A DNA stretch of 64,000 bases from an uncultured Acidobacteriia bacterium. GTDB taxonomy: Bacteria > Acidobacteriota > Terriglobia > Bryobacterales > Bryobacteraceae. Positions 44,319 to 52,611 of this stretch are shown here, in pieces (the first letter of the stretch is position 1; each line of letters begins with the position of its first letter). The DNA lies in NCBI GenBank assembly GCA_903929755.1, contig CAIYVZ010000016.1, positions 1 through 64,000 on the forward strand. Reading direction: 5' to 3'. A program made the position numbers and the translations under genes. Under the pieces are notes generated by a model. It saw only the letters and a list, made by a program, of their open reading frames with translations. It was not told the DNA's origin and did no database searches.

Positions 44319-45566
44319 TCAGGCTTTTCTTGCTCTTAGACATGCCAGGGTAAACGCCGTGAGCAGCAGGATGACCGGGTCAATGGGGTGGCGGTAGCGG
44401 GGCGGGGCCAGCGCCAGATAGTAGACAAGCGGGAAGACGACCGGAAATGCGGCCAGCGGAAGCAGGTATGGGTTTCGGCGGCGGTATAGAAGAAAGAGCG
44501 CGACGGCCGCAGCCAGAGCGGCGGCTAAGTTGAACCCGACCACCAGATAAAAGCGGATCGATTTGGCCCGTGCGAAATCGGCAATCGGGTGGGCGGTGCC
44601 TCCGGTCCAGATGGCGGTGAAGCGCTCGGCGACCATGCGGGCTTCCGCAGCGGGATGGGTCACCAGATAGTCGATGGCCAGGCCCTGCTTTTCCCGCATG
44701 TAGTCCATTTCCCCCAGTTCGACGTAGCGATCACGTTCGGACTGGCTGGTGATGGGGTGGAGACGTCCGGGCGTGAGAGTGAGCGCCTGATCGTTGTTGC
44801 CCAGCCAAAGAGCCAGGCCGGCAACGGAGCGCAGCGGGACGAATTCGTGGAAAACGAGATAGTTGCGGACAGTCCACGGCGCACAGCAGAGGAGTGCCAA
44901 AGCGGCGGCCAGGGCCGGCATCCTGAAAGTAAACCCGTTACGCTGGTGCGCTCTGTACTCGGCCCAGCCGAAAAGAATCGGCAGCAGGGCGATCAGCGAG
45001 GCGTTCGTCATCAGCGCCAGACCCCAAACGAGACCGTAAATCGCCCAGTTGCGCCTCCCCGGAGCCTCTGAGGCAACGAGTGTCAGCCAAAGCAGCGTGG
45101 CGGCCAGAAGCGCTGAGAGAGAGGCATCGAAGATTGACTCGTAAGGCAGCAGAATCGCGTTGGGAAAGATAGCCCAGAGCCAGGTGGCACCTGCGGCTAT
45201 GCCGGGCCCGAACATGCGCCTTCCGGCTGCATAAAGTGGCAGGCAGGTGAGGGCGGAGAAGACGACGTTGAGTCCGGAGGCGGCAAGGAACGCCTGCAGC
45301 GTATAAGTTCCGAAGATCTTGAAAATGCCCGCAAGGATGAGGGGATAAAGGGGCGTCATCCACGCCGTGGGGCCGGTGTCAACACGGAAGGGATTGGCAA
45401 ACCCGTGGCCCGTAGCCAGCGCGACCGCTATGTTACCGGGTTCGAAGAGAAACGGGATTGTGGAGAGCGCCCGCGGGGCATGGTGAACGACATAGTCGTA
45501 GAGAAAACCAACGCGCAGGAGAAGCGCGAAGCAGAAAATGAGGGGCAAGCTGCGCAAACGGGCCAA
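44319..45566 (-). CDS. Polytopic membrane glycosyltransferase-like protein (GT39 superfamily)
   Basis: The 415-residue protein has about nine hydrophobic helices. The N-terminal loop (PFLFEPGNIAVALATGHGFANPF, then GPTAWMTPLYPLILAGIFKIFGTYTL) is typical of bacterial PMT/GT39-type transferases. A mid-protein external loop has LWLGNNDQALTLTPGRLHP. The Asp-Glu pair of classical GT39 proteins is weak here, so the acceptor chemistry is less sure. The TTG start is the first plausible one, since helix 1 begins five codons later; there is no clear Shine-Dalgarno. Its place upstream of the oxidoreductase on the same strand, with a 194-base gap, suggests independent transcription. Confidence 0.7.
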   Translation of the reverse strand: MARLRSLPLIFCFALLLRVGFLYDYVVHHAPRALSTIPFLFEPGNIAVALATGHGFANPFRVDTGPTAWMTPLYPLILAGIFKIFGTYTLQAFLAASGLNVVFSALTCLPLYAAGRRMFGPGIAAGATWLWAIFPNAILLPYESIFDASLSALLAATLLWLTLVASEAPGRRNWAIYGLVWGLALMTNASLIALLPILFGWAEYRAHQRNGFTFRMPALAAALALLCCAPWTVRNYLVFHEFVPLRSVAGLALWLGNNDQALTLTPGRLHPITSQSERDRYVELGEMDYMREKQGLAIDYLVTHPAAEARMVAERFTAIWTGGTAHPIADFARAKSIRFYLVVGFNLAAALAAAVALFLLYRRRNPYLLPLAAFPVVFPLVYYLALAPPRYRHPIDPVILLLTAFTLACLRARKA

Positions 45567-45818
45567 TTCACTATTTTAGAGCCGCCTGGTGCCGCCAGGG
45601 TGAACCGCGAACAAATCCCCCCCAGATCGCCATTTGGCCAGCTTTCTACACTTAGCCAAAACCTGAGGACGCCACGACTGCGGACCGGGCAAGGAGCCAG
45701 CCGTAGGCAGCAACCGCTGTCAGCTTTGTTGCCGAAATCTTTCGGGTCCGCAATGGTGTGCCTCGCGCTTTGTTCCTCCGCCCTCGCGCAACCCGTCGAC
45801 CCGCAACTCTAAGCCGAT
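45567..45818. other. Intergenic region with no clear gene
   Basis: This is the first part of a 425-base gap before the GNAT gene. A frame ending in a signal-peptide-like stretch (MVCLALCSSALAQPVDPQL, about 45753-45812) stops at once, so it looks like a truncated remnant rather than a gene. No promoter could be assigned for the leftward glycosyltransferase gene. Confidence 0.4.
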
Positions 45819-45965
45819 ATGCACTGGCGCCAGATCACAGCGGCAACCCTTGCCGCGCGTTTCGCCGCGCCCTTGCCGGTATGGACCGGGGCCGTTGCCG
45901 CCATGGCGCCTTTGGGGGTACTGTCGATCATCGAAACGCTCACCGGCGGCGAGCTTCGGCCCTGA
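45819..45965 (+). pseudogene. Possible remnant of a UPF0016/GDT1-type membrane protein
   Basis: A 48-codon frame from ATG 45819 reads QITAATLAARFAAPLPVWTG, then AVAAMAPLGVLSII. This resembles the second conserved repeat of UPF0016/GDT1 (TMEM165-like) cation transporters, which runs Glu-x-Gly-Asp-Lys/Arg-Thr-Gln-x-Ala-Thr before an Ala-Ala-Arg-Phe segment. The Glu-Gly-Asp cation motif is degraded and the rest of the gene is missing. The identification is by memory of the family only. Confidence 0.35.
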
Positions 45966-45991
45966 CTAATCGAAGGAGCTAACCTGATCTC

Positions 45992-46504
45992 ATGATCGAA
46001 ATCCGGCAACTGGATGGTAATGACATTTGGGGGCAAATCGAAGGCCTGTCCGCAGTTCTGGTGGACTGCGTGGAAGGCGGCGCTTCGGTCAACTTTATGT
46101 CCGGGTTCTCCATGGACGACGCCGCTTTGTTCTTCGAAAGCGTGGCGGACGCTGTGGACCGGGCAGAGCGCCTGGCGTTCGCGGCCTTCGACGGTGAAGA
46201 AGTTCTGGGCACCGTGCAGGTAATGCTGAGAACTCCGCCGAATCAGCCACACCGGGGCGAGATTGCCAAGCTGCTGGTGCGGCGCGCATCCCGCGGTCAG
46301 GGTGTCGCGCAGCAGCTAATGGAAGCAGCCGAAGAGGCCGCGCGCGAAGCCGGAAAGACGTTGCTAACCCTTGATACGGCAAGCGACGCGGCGGAACGGC
46401 TTTACGAACGGATGGGCTGGACCCGCGTGGGCGTTATTCCGAACTTCGCGCTGTTGCCGGACGGGGCACCCTGCGCCACCACATTCTTCTGGAAGCAGCT
46501 TTAA
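45992..46504 (+). CDS. GNAT-family N-acetyltransferase
   Basis: This 170-residue acetyltransferase has the N-terminal IRQLDGNDIWG segment, strand 4 with EEVLGTVQVML, and the acetyl-CoA pyrophosphate-binding motif A (EIAKLLVRRASRGQGVAQQLM; R-x2-G-x-G/A form). It ends with motif B (LTLDTASDAAERLYERMGWTRVGVIPNFAL). The acceptor is unknown; close relatives are often antibiotic or amino-acid acetyltransferases. It is a single gene, convergent with the octaheme cytochrome gene (nine-base gap). Confidence 0.88.
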   Translation: MIEIRQLDGNDIWGQIEGLSAVLVDCVEGGASVNFMSGFSMDDAALFFESVADAVDRAERLAFAAFDGEEVLGTVQVMLRTPPNQPHRGEIAKLLVRRASRGQGVAQQLMEAAEEAAREAGKTLLTLDTASDAAERLYERMGWTRVGVIPNFALLPDGAPCATTFFWKQL

Positions 46505-46513
46505 GCGGCGCTT

Positions 46514-47644
46514 CTATTCGAAGCGCCACGCGGAGAAGTTCGGCCACTTCGCAATGTTCTGCTTCGCCCAGTCAGCGTTCTTGTCTTTGTGGCAGGCGGT
46601 ACACGCCACAATGTTCGCCTTGAAAGTATGCGCGCGAACATTCACATCGGCGATAGTCTGCTCAATCTTCGGCATGTGGCAGCCGACGCATTCCGCACCG
46701 GCGCTGCCGCCCTTGTGATTGGAGTGGGCGACGGGATCGATATTGGTATGGCAAGACTGGCAGAGTGTTGACGACGAACGAATCAGATCGGCGTTGTTCG
46801 GCGTACCGTGAACGTCGTGGCACGTGGAGCACTTGATGCCGTGCAAATACATCTGGCTCTGCACAAAGTCATTACCCTGCATGCGGTTCTTGTGGGCGGT
46901 GCCATCGGGGAAGTGGGTAAAGGATAGCTCGCCCAGCTTGTGCTCTTCCAGCTTCCAGTAATCGGAGAGCTTATCGCCCGCCGTGTAGCCAACCGGCCAG
47001 TCATAGTGGCGACCATCGGCCTGCGGATTCTTCAGGGGCTGGCCCTGCGTGTGGCACTGCATGCAGACATCGTTGGCGCGAACTGTATCGAGGCGGGCCG
47101 GGTTCACCACGTTCGTCTTCGCAGGCTTCGCAATGTGGTCACTGCCGGGCCCGTGGCACTTTTCGCAGCCCACGTTCCATTCGGTGACGGTGTGGTTCGC
47201 GACGTTGTAGTTCACAGAGTGGCAACCATCGCAGAGAGGCCCGGTGGGGCGCTGGGCCATGTCTTCGGGATAGATATTCGTCCACCAGTCCGTACCTTTG
47301 GCCAGCTTATAAGCGCGCCAAACTTTATTGGTTACGTCCCACTGAACAGGGTAGACGAAATAGTCGTCACCCTTTTTGTAGAGATAGCGTTGCTTCCACT
47401 TATCACCGTACATAAAGGCGACGTCGGAAAGCTTGAATGTCACAAGCGGGTTCGGCTTCGAGAAATCACCAGCCACGGCTTCCGGATGCACCTTCGGATC
47501 CCGCACCACATTCGCCATGCGGGTCTTCGCCCATCGGGAGTACGTTTCCGGATGGCACGTCTGGCACTTCTGCGAGCCCACGTAAGTGGCTGCGTCGAGT
47601 GTCGTTATAGTGGCCAGAATCATGGCCAGTTTCAGAAGCTTCAT
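46514..47644 (-). CDS. Secreted octaheme c-type cytochrome
   Basis: ATG 47644 follows GGAAGGG. The 376-residue protein has a signal peptide (MKLLKLAMILATITTLDA) and eight CxxCH sites: CQTCH, CDGCH, CEKCH, CMQCH, CSTCH, CQSCH, CVGCH and CTACH. The first is in the GSQKCQTCHPETYSRWAKT context of cytochrome c554/tetraheme-type proteins. The second and third are in PTGPLCDGCHSVNYN and GCEKCHGPGSDH, the pattern of doubled CxxCH motifs. Extra His residues (HFPDGTAHKNRM, SNHKGG) are likely distal ligands. It may be a periplasmic multiheme reductase or electron conduit; no membrane quinol partner is adjacent. A strong hairpin lies 23 bases before the start. Confidence 0.88.
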   Translation of the reverse strand: MKLLKLAMILATITTLDAATYVGSQKCQTCHPETYSRWAKTRMANVVRDPKVHPEAVAGDFSKPNPLVTFKLSDVAFMYGDKWKQRYLYKKGDDYFVYPVQWDVTNKVWRAYKLAKGTDWWTNIYPEDMAQRPTGPLCDGCHSVNYNVANHTVTEWNVGCEKCHGPGSDHIAKPAKTNVVNPARLDTVRANDVCMQCHTQGQPLKNPQADGRHYDWPVGYTAGDKLSDYWKLEEHKLGELSFTHFPDGTAHKNRMQGNDFVQSQMYLHGIKCSTCHDVHGTPNNADLIRSSSTLCQSCHTNIDPVAHSNHKGGSAGAECVGCHMPKIEQTIADVNVRAHTFKANIVACTACHKDKNADWAKQNIAKWPNFSAWRFE

Positions 47645-47666
47645 TGGACCCTTCCGCTGCAAGTCA

Positions 47667-47698
47667 AACCGCCCGGGCTGGAGTTAGCCCGGGCGGTT
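47667..47698 (-). terminator. Perfect 13-bp hairpin between the mini-Oar and octaheme genes
   Basis: AACCGCCCGGGCT and AGCCCGGGCGGTT flank a six-base loop (GGAGTT). On the minus strand the stem is followed by TTTGACTTGC, a weak U-tract. The ATG of the octaheme gene is only 23 bases downstream, so the hairpin either terminates the upstream operon or sits in the leader of the octaheme transcript. Confidence 0.75.
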
Positions 47699-47754
47699 GC
47701 GTTACGTTCATGATAATGTGCCGTTGCTTGCAGCGCCGGGTTAGTGCTGGAAGG

Positions 47755-48303
47755 CTAGAAGCGGAAACGAACGGCGGCCTGGGTCACACGTGGGTCACCA
47801 GCCGAAGTGATCTGGCCAAAAGCCGCTGTACCGAAGCTGGTAGTGGGGTTCGCGAAGTTCACGTTGTTGAAGGCGTTGAACGCTTCGAAACGGAGATCGG
47901 CAGAGATCCGTTCCGTGAGCGAAAACCGCTTCACCAGGCTCAGGTTCATCGCAAACAAACCAGGGCCGATAGCGGGATTGCGAGCGGAGTTGCCGGGAGT
48001 ATTGAGGGCCTGAACCTGGAACGCGGAGACGTTCAGGAAGGGCAACCGATCCATTTTCGGATCAAGGCCGCTGTTGGCCACACCGACATAGCTGCCGCGG
48101 GTGACGGGCGTGAAAGTGGCATAACCATCGGACGTGGAATCGCGCTGGATGACGATCCCGGTGGCGACGTTGTTCAGGGTGACTTTGGCTTCGGCGACTG
48201 CGCCGTTGCTTGCGTCGGTGACGAGAACACGAACAGATCCTGAGTCGGTCTGGGCGAACGCGGTGGCGCAGCACAGAGCCAGGAAGAGGATTAGTTTTTT
48301 CAT
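47755..48303 (-). CDS. Internally deleted Oar-like protein (regulatory domain joined to barrel end)
   Basis: This 182-residue open frame has an Oar signal peptide (MKKLILFLALCCATAFA) and a truncated CarboxypepD_reg domain (SVRVLVTDASNGAVAEAKVTLNN, YATFTPVTRGSYVGV). At about residue 77 it jumps directly to the C-terminal barrel strands (NVSAFQVQALNTPGNSARNP, MNLSLVKRFSLTERISADLRFEAFNAFNNVNFANP, final VRFRF). A normal protein has ~900 more residues between these parts, compared with the intact receptor at 19429. The frame is uninterrupted. It starts inside the stop of the phosphodiesterase gene (ATGA), so it would be coupled to it. It is either a recent deletion or a selected small envelope protein. 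Confidence 0.8.
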   Translation of the reverse strand: MKKLILFLALCCATAFAQTDSGSVRVLVTDASNGAVAEAKVTLNNVATGIVIQRDSTSDGYATFTPVTRGSYVGVANSGLDPKMDRLPFLNVSAFQVQALNTPGNSARNPAIGPGLFAMNLSLVKRFSLTERISADLRFEAFNAFNNVNFANPTTSFGTAAFGQITSAGDPRVTQAAVRFRF

Positions 48304-49319
48304 TTGATTTTGGTGTTTAGAACGGAGGCGAGATCTTCGTATTGGTCGGTTGCAATGAGGTTAACTCCGGCGGCAATCGCGGCATTCCATCGCTGGAGAA
48401 CCGCCTCGCGGGAACCGAAGTTGTAGCCACGGTCCCACCCGAGGCCGTCGGCCTGGGCGAAACCATCGAGGGTGTAGAAGCGAATCCAGAAGCCCAGTTT
48501 GTGGGCATGGTCGACAAGAGCACGGAGCCGGGCGTCGTCGGCGGGCGTCCAGTCACCGGCTTTAGTCTGGCCACCTTCTTCCACTTCGTACCAGGAATTA
48601 TTCCACCAGCGGCGATAGTTGGTGGGCTTCTCGGTGAGGAGCTTTTCGGGAGCGGTAGTAGCGGCCAGACGAGTGCGCTCCTCGCGGGTTCCACCTGCAG
48701 GCATGGCGGCGGTATGGGCGGAGCCAAAGAGGCGAAGTTTATCACCGCTCTTCAGTGGCTTAAAGAAGACTTCTTCCTGTGCGTCGGAGTCTTCGGTCAT
48801 CACCAGGAGGGGTTTTACGTCGTAAGGCATCAGGACGTGGGGATCAGCGCTGAACTGCGCGGTTGTAATCCACGGCTCGTATTCGCCGAGGAGGTCCCAG
48901 ACCGCATGGAGCAGTTCGGGACGATTGTCCTTTACGTCAAAATGAACGACGATCAGGGGCCAGGCGGAGCGGTTGTTTTCGCGCAGAGCTTTTTCAACAA
49001 GCGGGCGAACGTGCTCAAAGAAGTACTCCCTCAGCGTGGGTTCGCTGCCGTTAGTCTGCTTCTGGTGAGACACCACGGGACGACCCTGGCCGGTGGCCTT
49101 GTCAATGCCCCAGGCAAGATCCTGCTCAATGCCGACGGGGTAGCCGGTTTTGAGCGCGCGGTCCACACGGTCCGCCCACTTCCCTTCGTAGGGATAGCAG
49201 TTATGGGCATCCAGGATCGGACGATTGTGATTGATCGTCTCGAGAGGCCCGGCAGACTGAGCAAAGAGCACGCCCGCGAACAGGAATACGGAGAAGACAA
49301 AGGGGGGGAGGCTGCGCAT
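48300..49319 (-). CDS. Secreted PLC-like/glycerophosphodiester phosphodiesterase-type protein
   Basis: ATG 49319 gives 339 residues with a signal peptide (MRSLPPFVFSVFLFAGVLFA). The TIM-barrel phosphodiesterase pattern is visible: NRPILDAHNCYPYEGKW (first His), TGYPVGIEQDLAWG (metal Glu/Asp), VVSHQKQ (second His), LIVVHFDVKDN, and C-terminal FWIRFYTLDGF then AAGVNLIATDQYEDL. The family includes glycerophosphodiesterases and PI-PLC-like enzymes; the substrate may be a phospholipid head group or a glycerol-phosphate polymer. It is the first gene of a two-gene operon with the mini-Oar frame. It is divergent from the propeller-phosphoesterase gene across 112 bases. Confidence 0.78.
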   Translation of the reverse strand: MRSLPPFVFSVFLFAGVLFAQSAGPLETINHNRPILDAHNCYPYEGKWADRVDRALKTGYPVGIEQDLAWGIDKATGQGRPVVSHQKQTNGSEPTLREYFFEHVRPLVEKALRENNRSAWPLIVVHFDVKDNRPELLHAVWDLLGEYEPWITTAQFSADPHVLMPYDVKPLLVMTEDSDAQEEVFFKPLKSGDKLRLFGSAHTAAMPAGGTREERTRLAATTAPEKLLTEKPTNYRRWWNNSWYEVEEGGQTKAGDWTPADDARLRALVDHAHKLGFWIRFYTLDGFAQADGLGWDRGYNFGSREAVLQRWNAAIAAGVNLIATDQYEDLASVLNTKIK

Positions 49320-49431
49320 GAATCCCAAGGCTACAGACTATGTGTGACACCTCGATGAGGACAGTATGACGGTTGAATTTTTCGCCATTTTGTAATCATC
49401 CTTTCGCAATCGCTTGCCATGATGGGGTTGA

Positions 49432-51870
49432 ATGAAACCCCTCCGTTTACTGCTGTTTGTTCCCGTTCTTTTCATTTCGCTGCTGATTGCGCAGACGCCA
49501 CATCCCATACCCGGTGGCTTCTCCCTGCCGAACGGGTGGCAGATTACGCCGGTGGGCAAGGCCATCCACACGGAAGATTTGATTCTGAACCTGAGCGCGA
49601 GCAAAGACGGCAAGGTAGTGATCGCGCAGCACGGGGGCTTCAATCCGCACGGTCTGGTGGTGATCGATACGGCGACCGAAGAGGCAGTGCAGAGGATTCC
49701 TCTGCGGTCCGCCTGGCTCGGTCTGGCCTGGTCGGCAGATGGCTCGAAGTTCTTTGTTTCGGGAGGCAACGCACGGACGGAAGTCGCCCCTGTTTATGTG
49801 TTCAATTATGCCAACGGGCGGCTGAGCGAGAAGCCTGTTGCCGAGTGGAAAGATTCGGAGCCGGCAGATGGCGTTTACTGGAGTGGCCTGGCGATGCACC
49901 CGAAGAAACCGCTGCTGTACGCGGCGAACCGCGGCGCGGAGCCGGAGCGTGGCTATATCGCGATCTTTGATACGGCCACCGGCCAGGTCACCGGGAAGAT
50001 TCCGGTGGATGTGAGCCCTTACGATCTGCAATTTAATAACGATGGCTCGGTGCTCTATGTGAGCAACTGGGGGAGCGATTCCATCTCGGTGATCGACACC
50101 GCGAAAGGCAAGGTGGTGAGCACAATTCCGACGGGCGGCAACCCGAATGACATGGAACTGGGTGCGGATGGACGCCTCTACGTTTCGAATGGCAACGAGA
50201 ACACCGTCACCGTAATCGACACGAAGAAAAAGCAGGCGATAGAGACGATCAATGTGGGTCCGACCGCACGTGCGCCGCAGGGGTCCACGCCGAACGGGCT
50301 GGTGCTGGACCGCCGCAACAACATGCTGTTTGTTGCGAACGCCGATAACAACTCGGTGGCTGCTGTGAATGTGAAGGAAGCGGGCAAGAGCGAAGTGCTG
50401 GGCTTTATCCCGGCCGGCTGGTACCCGAGCGCGCTGCATTTGACGCCGCAGATGAAGCTATACATTGCGAACAGTAAAGGCCTGGAAGCGCATGCGACGC
50501 CAATGGGGCCGGCCAGTCCGCTGCTGAAGGAAGGGCAGAAGGCCGAGTCTGTGAAGGTAGTCCAGAAAGGTACCGTGAACATCGTCTCGGTGGCGAATCT
50601 GAGGGGCGAGATTAAGGGCTGGACGAAAAAAGTCTACGAAAATATTCCCTACAAGGACGACTATCTGACCATGGCCCGGGCTCCGAAAGAGCCGAGCATT
50701 GTGCCGCAGGAAGTGGGTGCCGGCTCGCCCGTGAAGCACGTAATCTACGTAATCAAAGAGAACCGGACCTACGACCAGCTCCTCGGGGATATCAAAAAGG
50801 GCAACGGCGATCCGCGGCTGACGATTTTTGGCGAACAGACCACCCCAAATCATCACGCGATTGCCAATGAGTGGGTTCTGCTGGATAACCTGTACTGCGA
50901 TGGCGAAGTCAGTGTGGACGGGCACTCGTGGTCAAACTCGGCCATTGCGACGGACTACAACGAGAAGATGTGGCCTGCAAATTATGGTGGCCACAGCAAG
51001 GCGTCCACTTCGAACGCCAATGTTCCTTCGGCAGGGCATTTGTGGGACCTGGCAGCGAAAAAAGGGTTGACTTACCGCAGCTATGGCGAATACGCGGCGC
51101 GGTCCAGCGATGGCACCACTATGCAGGCCGCGAAGGGTGTAGGTGGCCTGCTGAATCATGTATCGCCAAAGTTCAAGCTACCGGGGATGCGCGACACCGA
51201 CAACGTGAAGGTGTTCTTTAGCGAACTGGATGAGTATGAGAAGAACTTCAGCTCAAAGGATCCGCAGAAAAGACTGCCAAATCTGGTAGTGATGAGTCTG
51301 CCGGAGGACCACACAGTGGGGACGCGCCCCGGTGGGTTTAGTCCGCGCGCCATGGTGGCGAACCACGACTACGCGATTGGACAATTAGTGGAACGGATGT
51401 CGAAGAGTCCGTATTGGGCAGAGACGGCGATCTTCATGATTGAAGACGATGCGCAGGATTCACCGGATCACGTGGACGCCCGGCGAACGGTGGGTCTGGT
51501 AGCTGGCCCCTTTGTGAAGCGCGGGTTCGTGGATTCGACACTGTACACTACCTCCGCCATGTTACGGACGATGGAACTGCTGCTGGGCCTGCCTCCGATG
51601 ACGCAGTATGACGCGGCCGCGCTGCCCATGTACAACTCGTTCCGGGAGACACCGGACATGCATCCCTATGCGGCAATTGCCCCGAAGCTGGATGTGAATG
51701 AGAAGAACACAGCGAAGTCGTTCGGGGCTGCAGCGTCATTGAAAATGGACTTCGATGACGTAGATCGCGCGCCCATGTTCGCGCTGAACGAGATTATCTG
51801 GAAGAGCGTGAAAGGTGCGGATTCACCGATGCCGCTGCCGGTTCACCGGTATTGGTTCCAGCGGCGGTAG
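49432..51870 (+). CDS. Secreted YVTN beta-propeller/phosphoesterase fusion
   Basis: The 812-residue exported protein has a signal peptide, then an about 370-residue seven-bladed propeller of YVTN-type repeats (VLYVSNWGSDSISVIDTAKGKVV, RLYVSNGNENTVTVIDTKKKQAIETI, MLFVANADNNSVAAVNV). A phosphoesterase domain of the PF04185 alkaline-phosphatase superfamily occupies about 430-760 (VIYVIKENRTYDQLLGDIKKG, CDGEVSVDGHSWSNSAIATDY, VVMSLPEDHTVGTRPG, AIFMIEDDAQDSPDHVDARRT). Relatives include phospholipase C and AcpA-like acid phosphatases. Metal-binding Asp and His residues are in place. It lies opposite the PLC-like gene; both may act on phosphorylated envelope or soil compounds. Confidence 0.88.
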   Translation: MKPLRLLLFVPVLFISLLIAQTPHPIPGGFSLPNGWQITPVGKAIHTEDLILNLSASKDGKVVIAQHGGFNPHGLVVIDTATEEAVQRIPLRSAWLGLAWSADGSKFFVSGGNARTEVAPVYVFNYANGRLSEKPVAEWKDSEPADGVYWSGLAMHPKKPLLYAANRGAEPERGYIAIFDTATGQVTGKIPVDVSPYDLQFNNDGSVLYVSNWGSDSISVIDTAKGKVVSTIPTGGNPNDMELGADGRLYVSNGNENTVTVIDTKKKQAIETINVGPTARAPQGSTPNGLVLDRRNNMLFVANADNNSVAAVNVKEAGKSEVLGFIPAGWYPSALHLTPQMKLYIANSKGLEAHATPMGPASPLLKEGQKAESVKVVQKGTVNIVSVANLRGEIKGWTKKVYENIPYKDDYLTMARAPKEPSIVPQEVGAGSPVKHVIYVIKENRTYDQLLGDIKKGNGDPRLTIFGEQTTPNHHAIANEWVLLDNLYCDGEVSVDGHSWSNSAIATDYNEKMWPANYGGHSKASTSNANVPSAGHLWDLAAKKGLTYRSYGEYAARSSDGTTMQAAKGVGGLLNHVSPKFKLPGMRDTDNVKVFFSELDEYEKNFSSKDPQKRLPNLVVMSLPEDHTVGTRPGGFSPRAMVANHDYAIGQLVERMSKSPYWAETAIFMIEDDAQDSPDHVDARRTVGLVAGPFVKRGFVDSTLYTTSAMLRTMELLLGLPPMTQYDAAALPMYNSFRETPDMHPYAAIAPKLDVNEKNTAKSFGAAASLKMDFDDVDRAPMFALNEIIWKSVKGADSPMPLPVHRYWFQRR

Positions 51871-51873
51871 ATG

Positions 51874-52611
51874 CTACCGCACGCGCCCGACGTGCAGGGC
51901 GACGATGCCGAAAGTCATGTATTCCCACTCGACCACGAAGCCGATTTCCTTCATCATAGTGGCCAGTTCCGGCGCATTGGGGAACTTACGGACGGATTCC
52001 GGAAGGTATTTGTAAGCCTCAGGCGCGCCCGAGATCATGCCGCCAAGGATGGGTAACACTTTGCGCGAATACCAGTTATAAAGCGCCGCGAAGGCCTTGT
52101 TCGGCGGCTGCGTGAACTCCAGAATCGCCAGCGCCCCGCCCGGCCGCAGCACCCGGCGCATCTCGATGAGGCCTGCACGATAATTCGCGAAATTGCGGTA
52201 GCCGAACGAGATGGTGATCAGATCCAGACTGGCGTCGCGCAGAGGGAGCGCCAGGCCATCGCCTTCGAAGAGCACCGAGCGAAGCCCCGTCCGGTTGAGC
52301 TTTTCCCGCGCACCTTCCAGCATGGGGTGGCAGAAGTCGCTACCGACGAGAGCGCGCCCCGCTTCGCGTTCCAGCGCGACGAGAAGATCGCCAGTGCCGC
52401 ACGCCAGATCAAGGACGCGCGAGTCGGAACGCTTAAGAATGTCGCGAACACGGCGGACGGTGACATTGCGCCAGTGCTTGTCGATGTTGGCCGAAAGCAG
52501 GTGGTTGGCCAGATCGTAGCGCGGGGCCACGCGGCCAAACATGGAGCGAACCCAGCGGGAAGCTTCGCGCTCCGACGCGGTACCGTCAGGAGTAGTTCCG
52601 GCTACCGACAT
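51874..52611 (-). CDS. menG: Demethylmenaquinone methyltransferase
   Basis: The 245-residue enzyme has the UbiE/MenG signature: MFGRVAPRYDLANHLLSANIDKHWR, motif I VLDLACGTGDLL, DFCHPMLEGAREKL, and the second signature LITISFGYRNFANYRAGLIEMRRVLRPGG-type segment. It methylates demethylmenaquinone with SAM, the last step of menaquinone synthesis; an ubiquinone role is unlikely in Acidobacteria. The ATG overlaps the aroB stop by one base (TAATG), so the aroB product of the shikimate route and this enzyme of the chorismate-derived quinone route are translated together. An ATG nine bases upstream-encoded alternative (TTG 52620) is less good. Confidence 0.92.
   Translation of the reverse strand: MSVAGTTPDGTASEREASRWVRSMFGRVAPRYDLANHLLSANIDKHWRNVTVRRVRDILKRSDSRVLDLACGTGDLLVALEREAGRALVGSDFCHPMLEGAREKLNRTGLRSVLFEGDGLALPLRDASLDLITISFGYRNFANYRAGLIEMRRVLRPGGALAILEFTQPPNKAFAALYNWYSRKVLPILGGMISGAPEAYKYLPESVRKFPNAPELATMMKEIGFVVEWEYMTFGIVALHVGRVR

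Noticed and set aside
40810-44397. A 1195-codon open frame on the plus strand opposite the Nfn-like oxidoreductase
   Set aside because: It is the antisense of a high-GC gene whose own strand has FAD/NAD and Fe-S motifs; the antisense product is Gly/His/Val-rich with no domain pattern or start signals.
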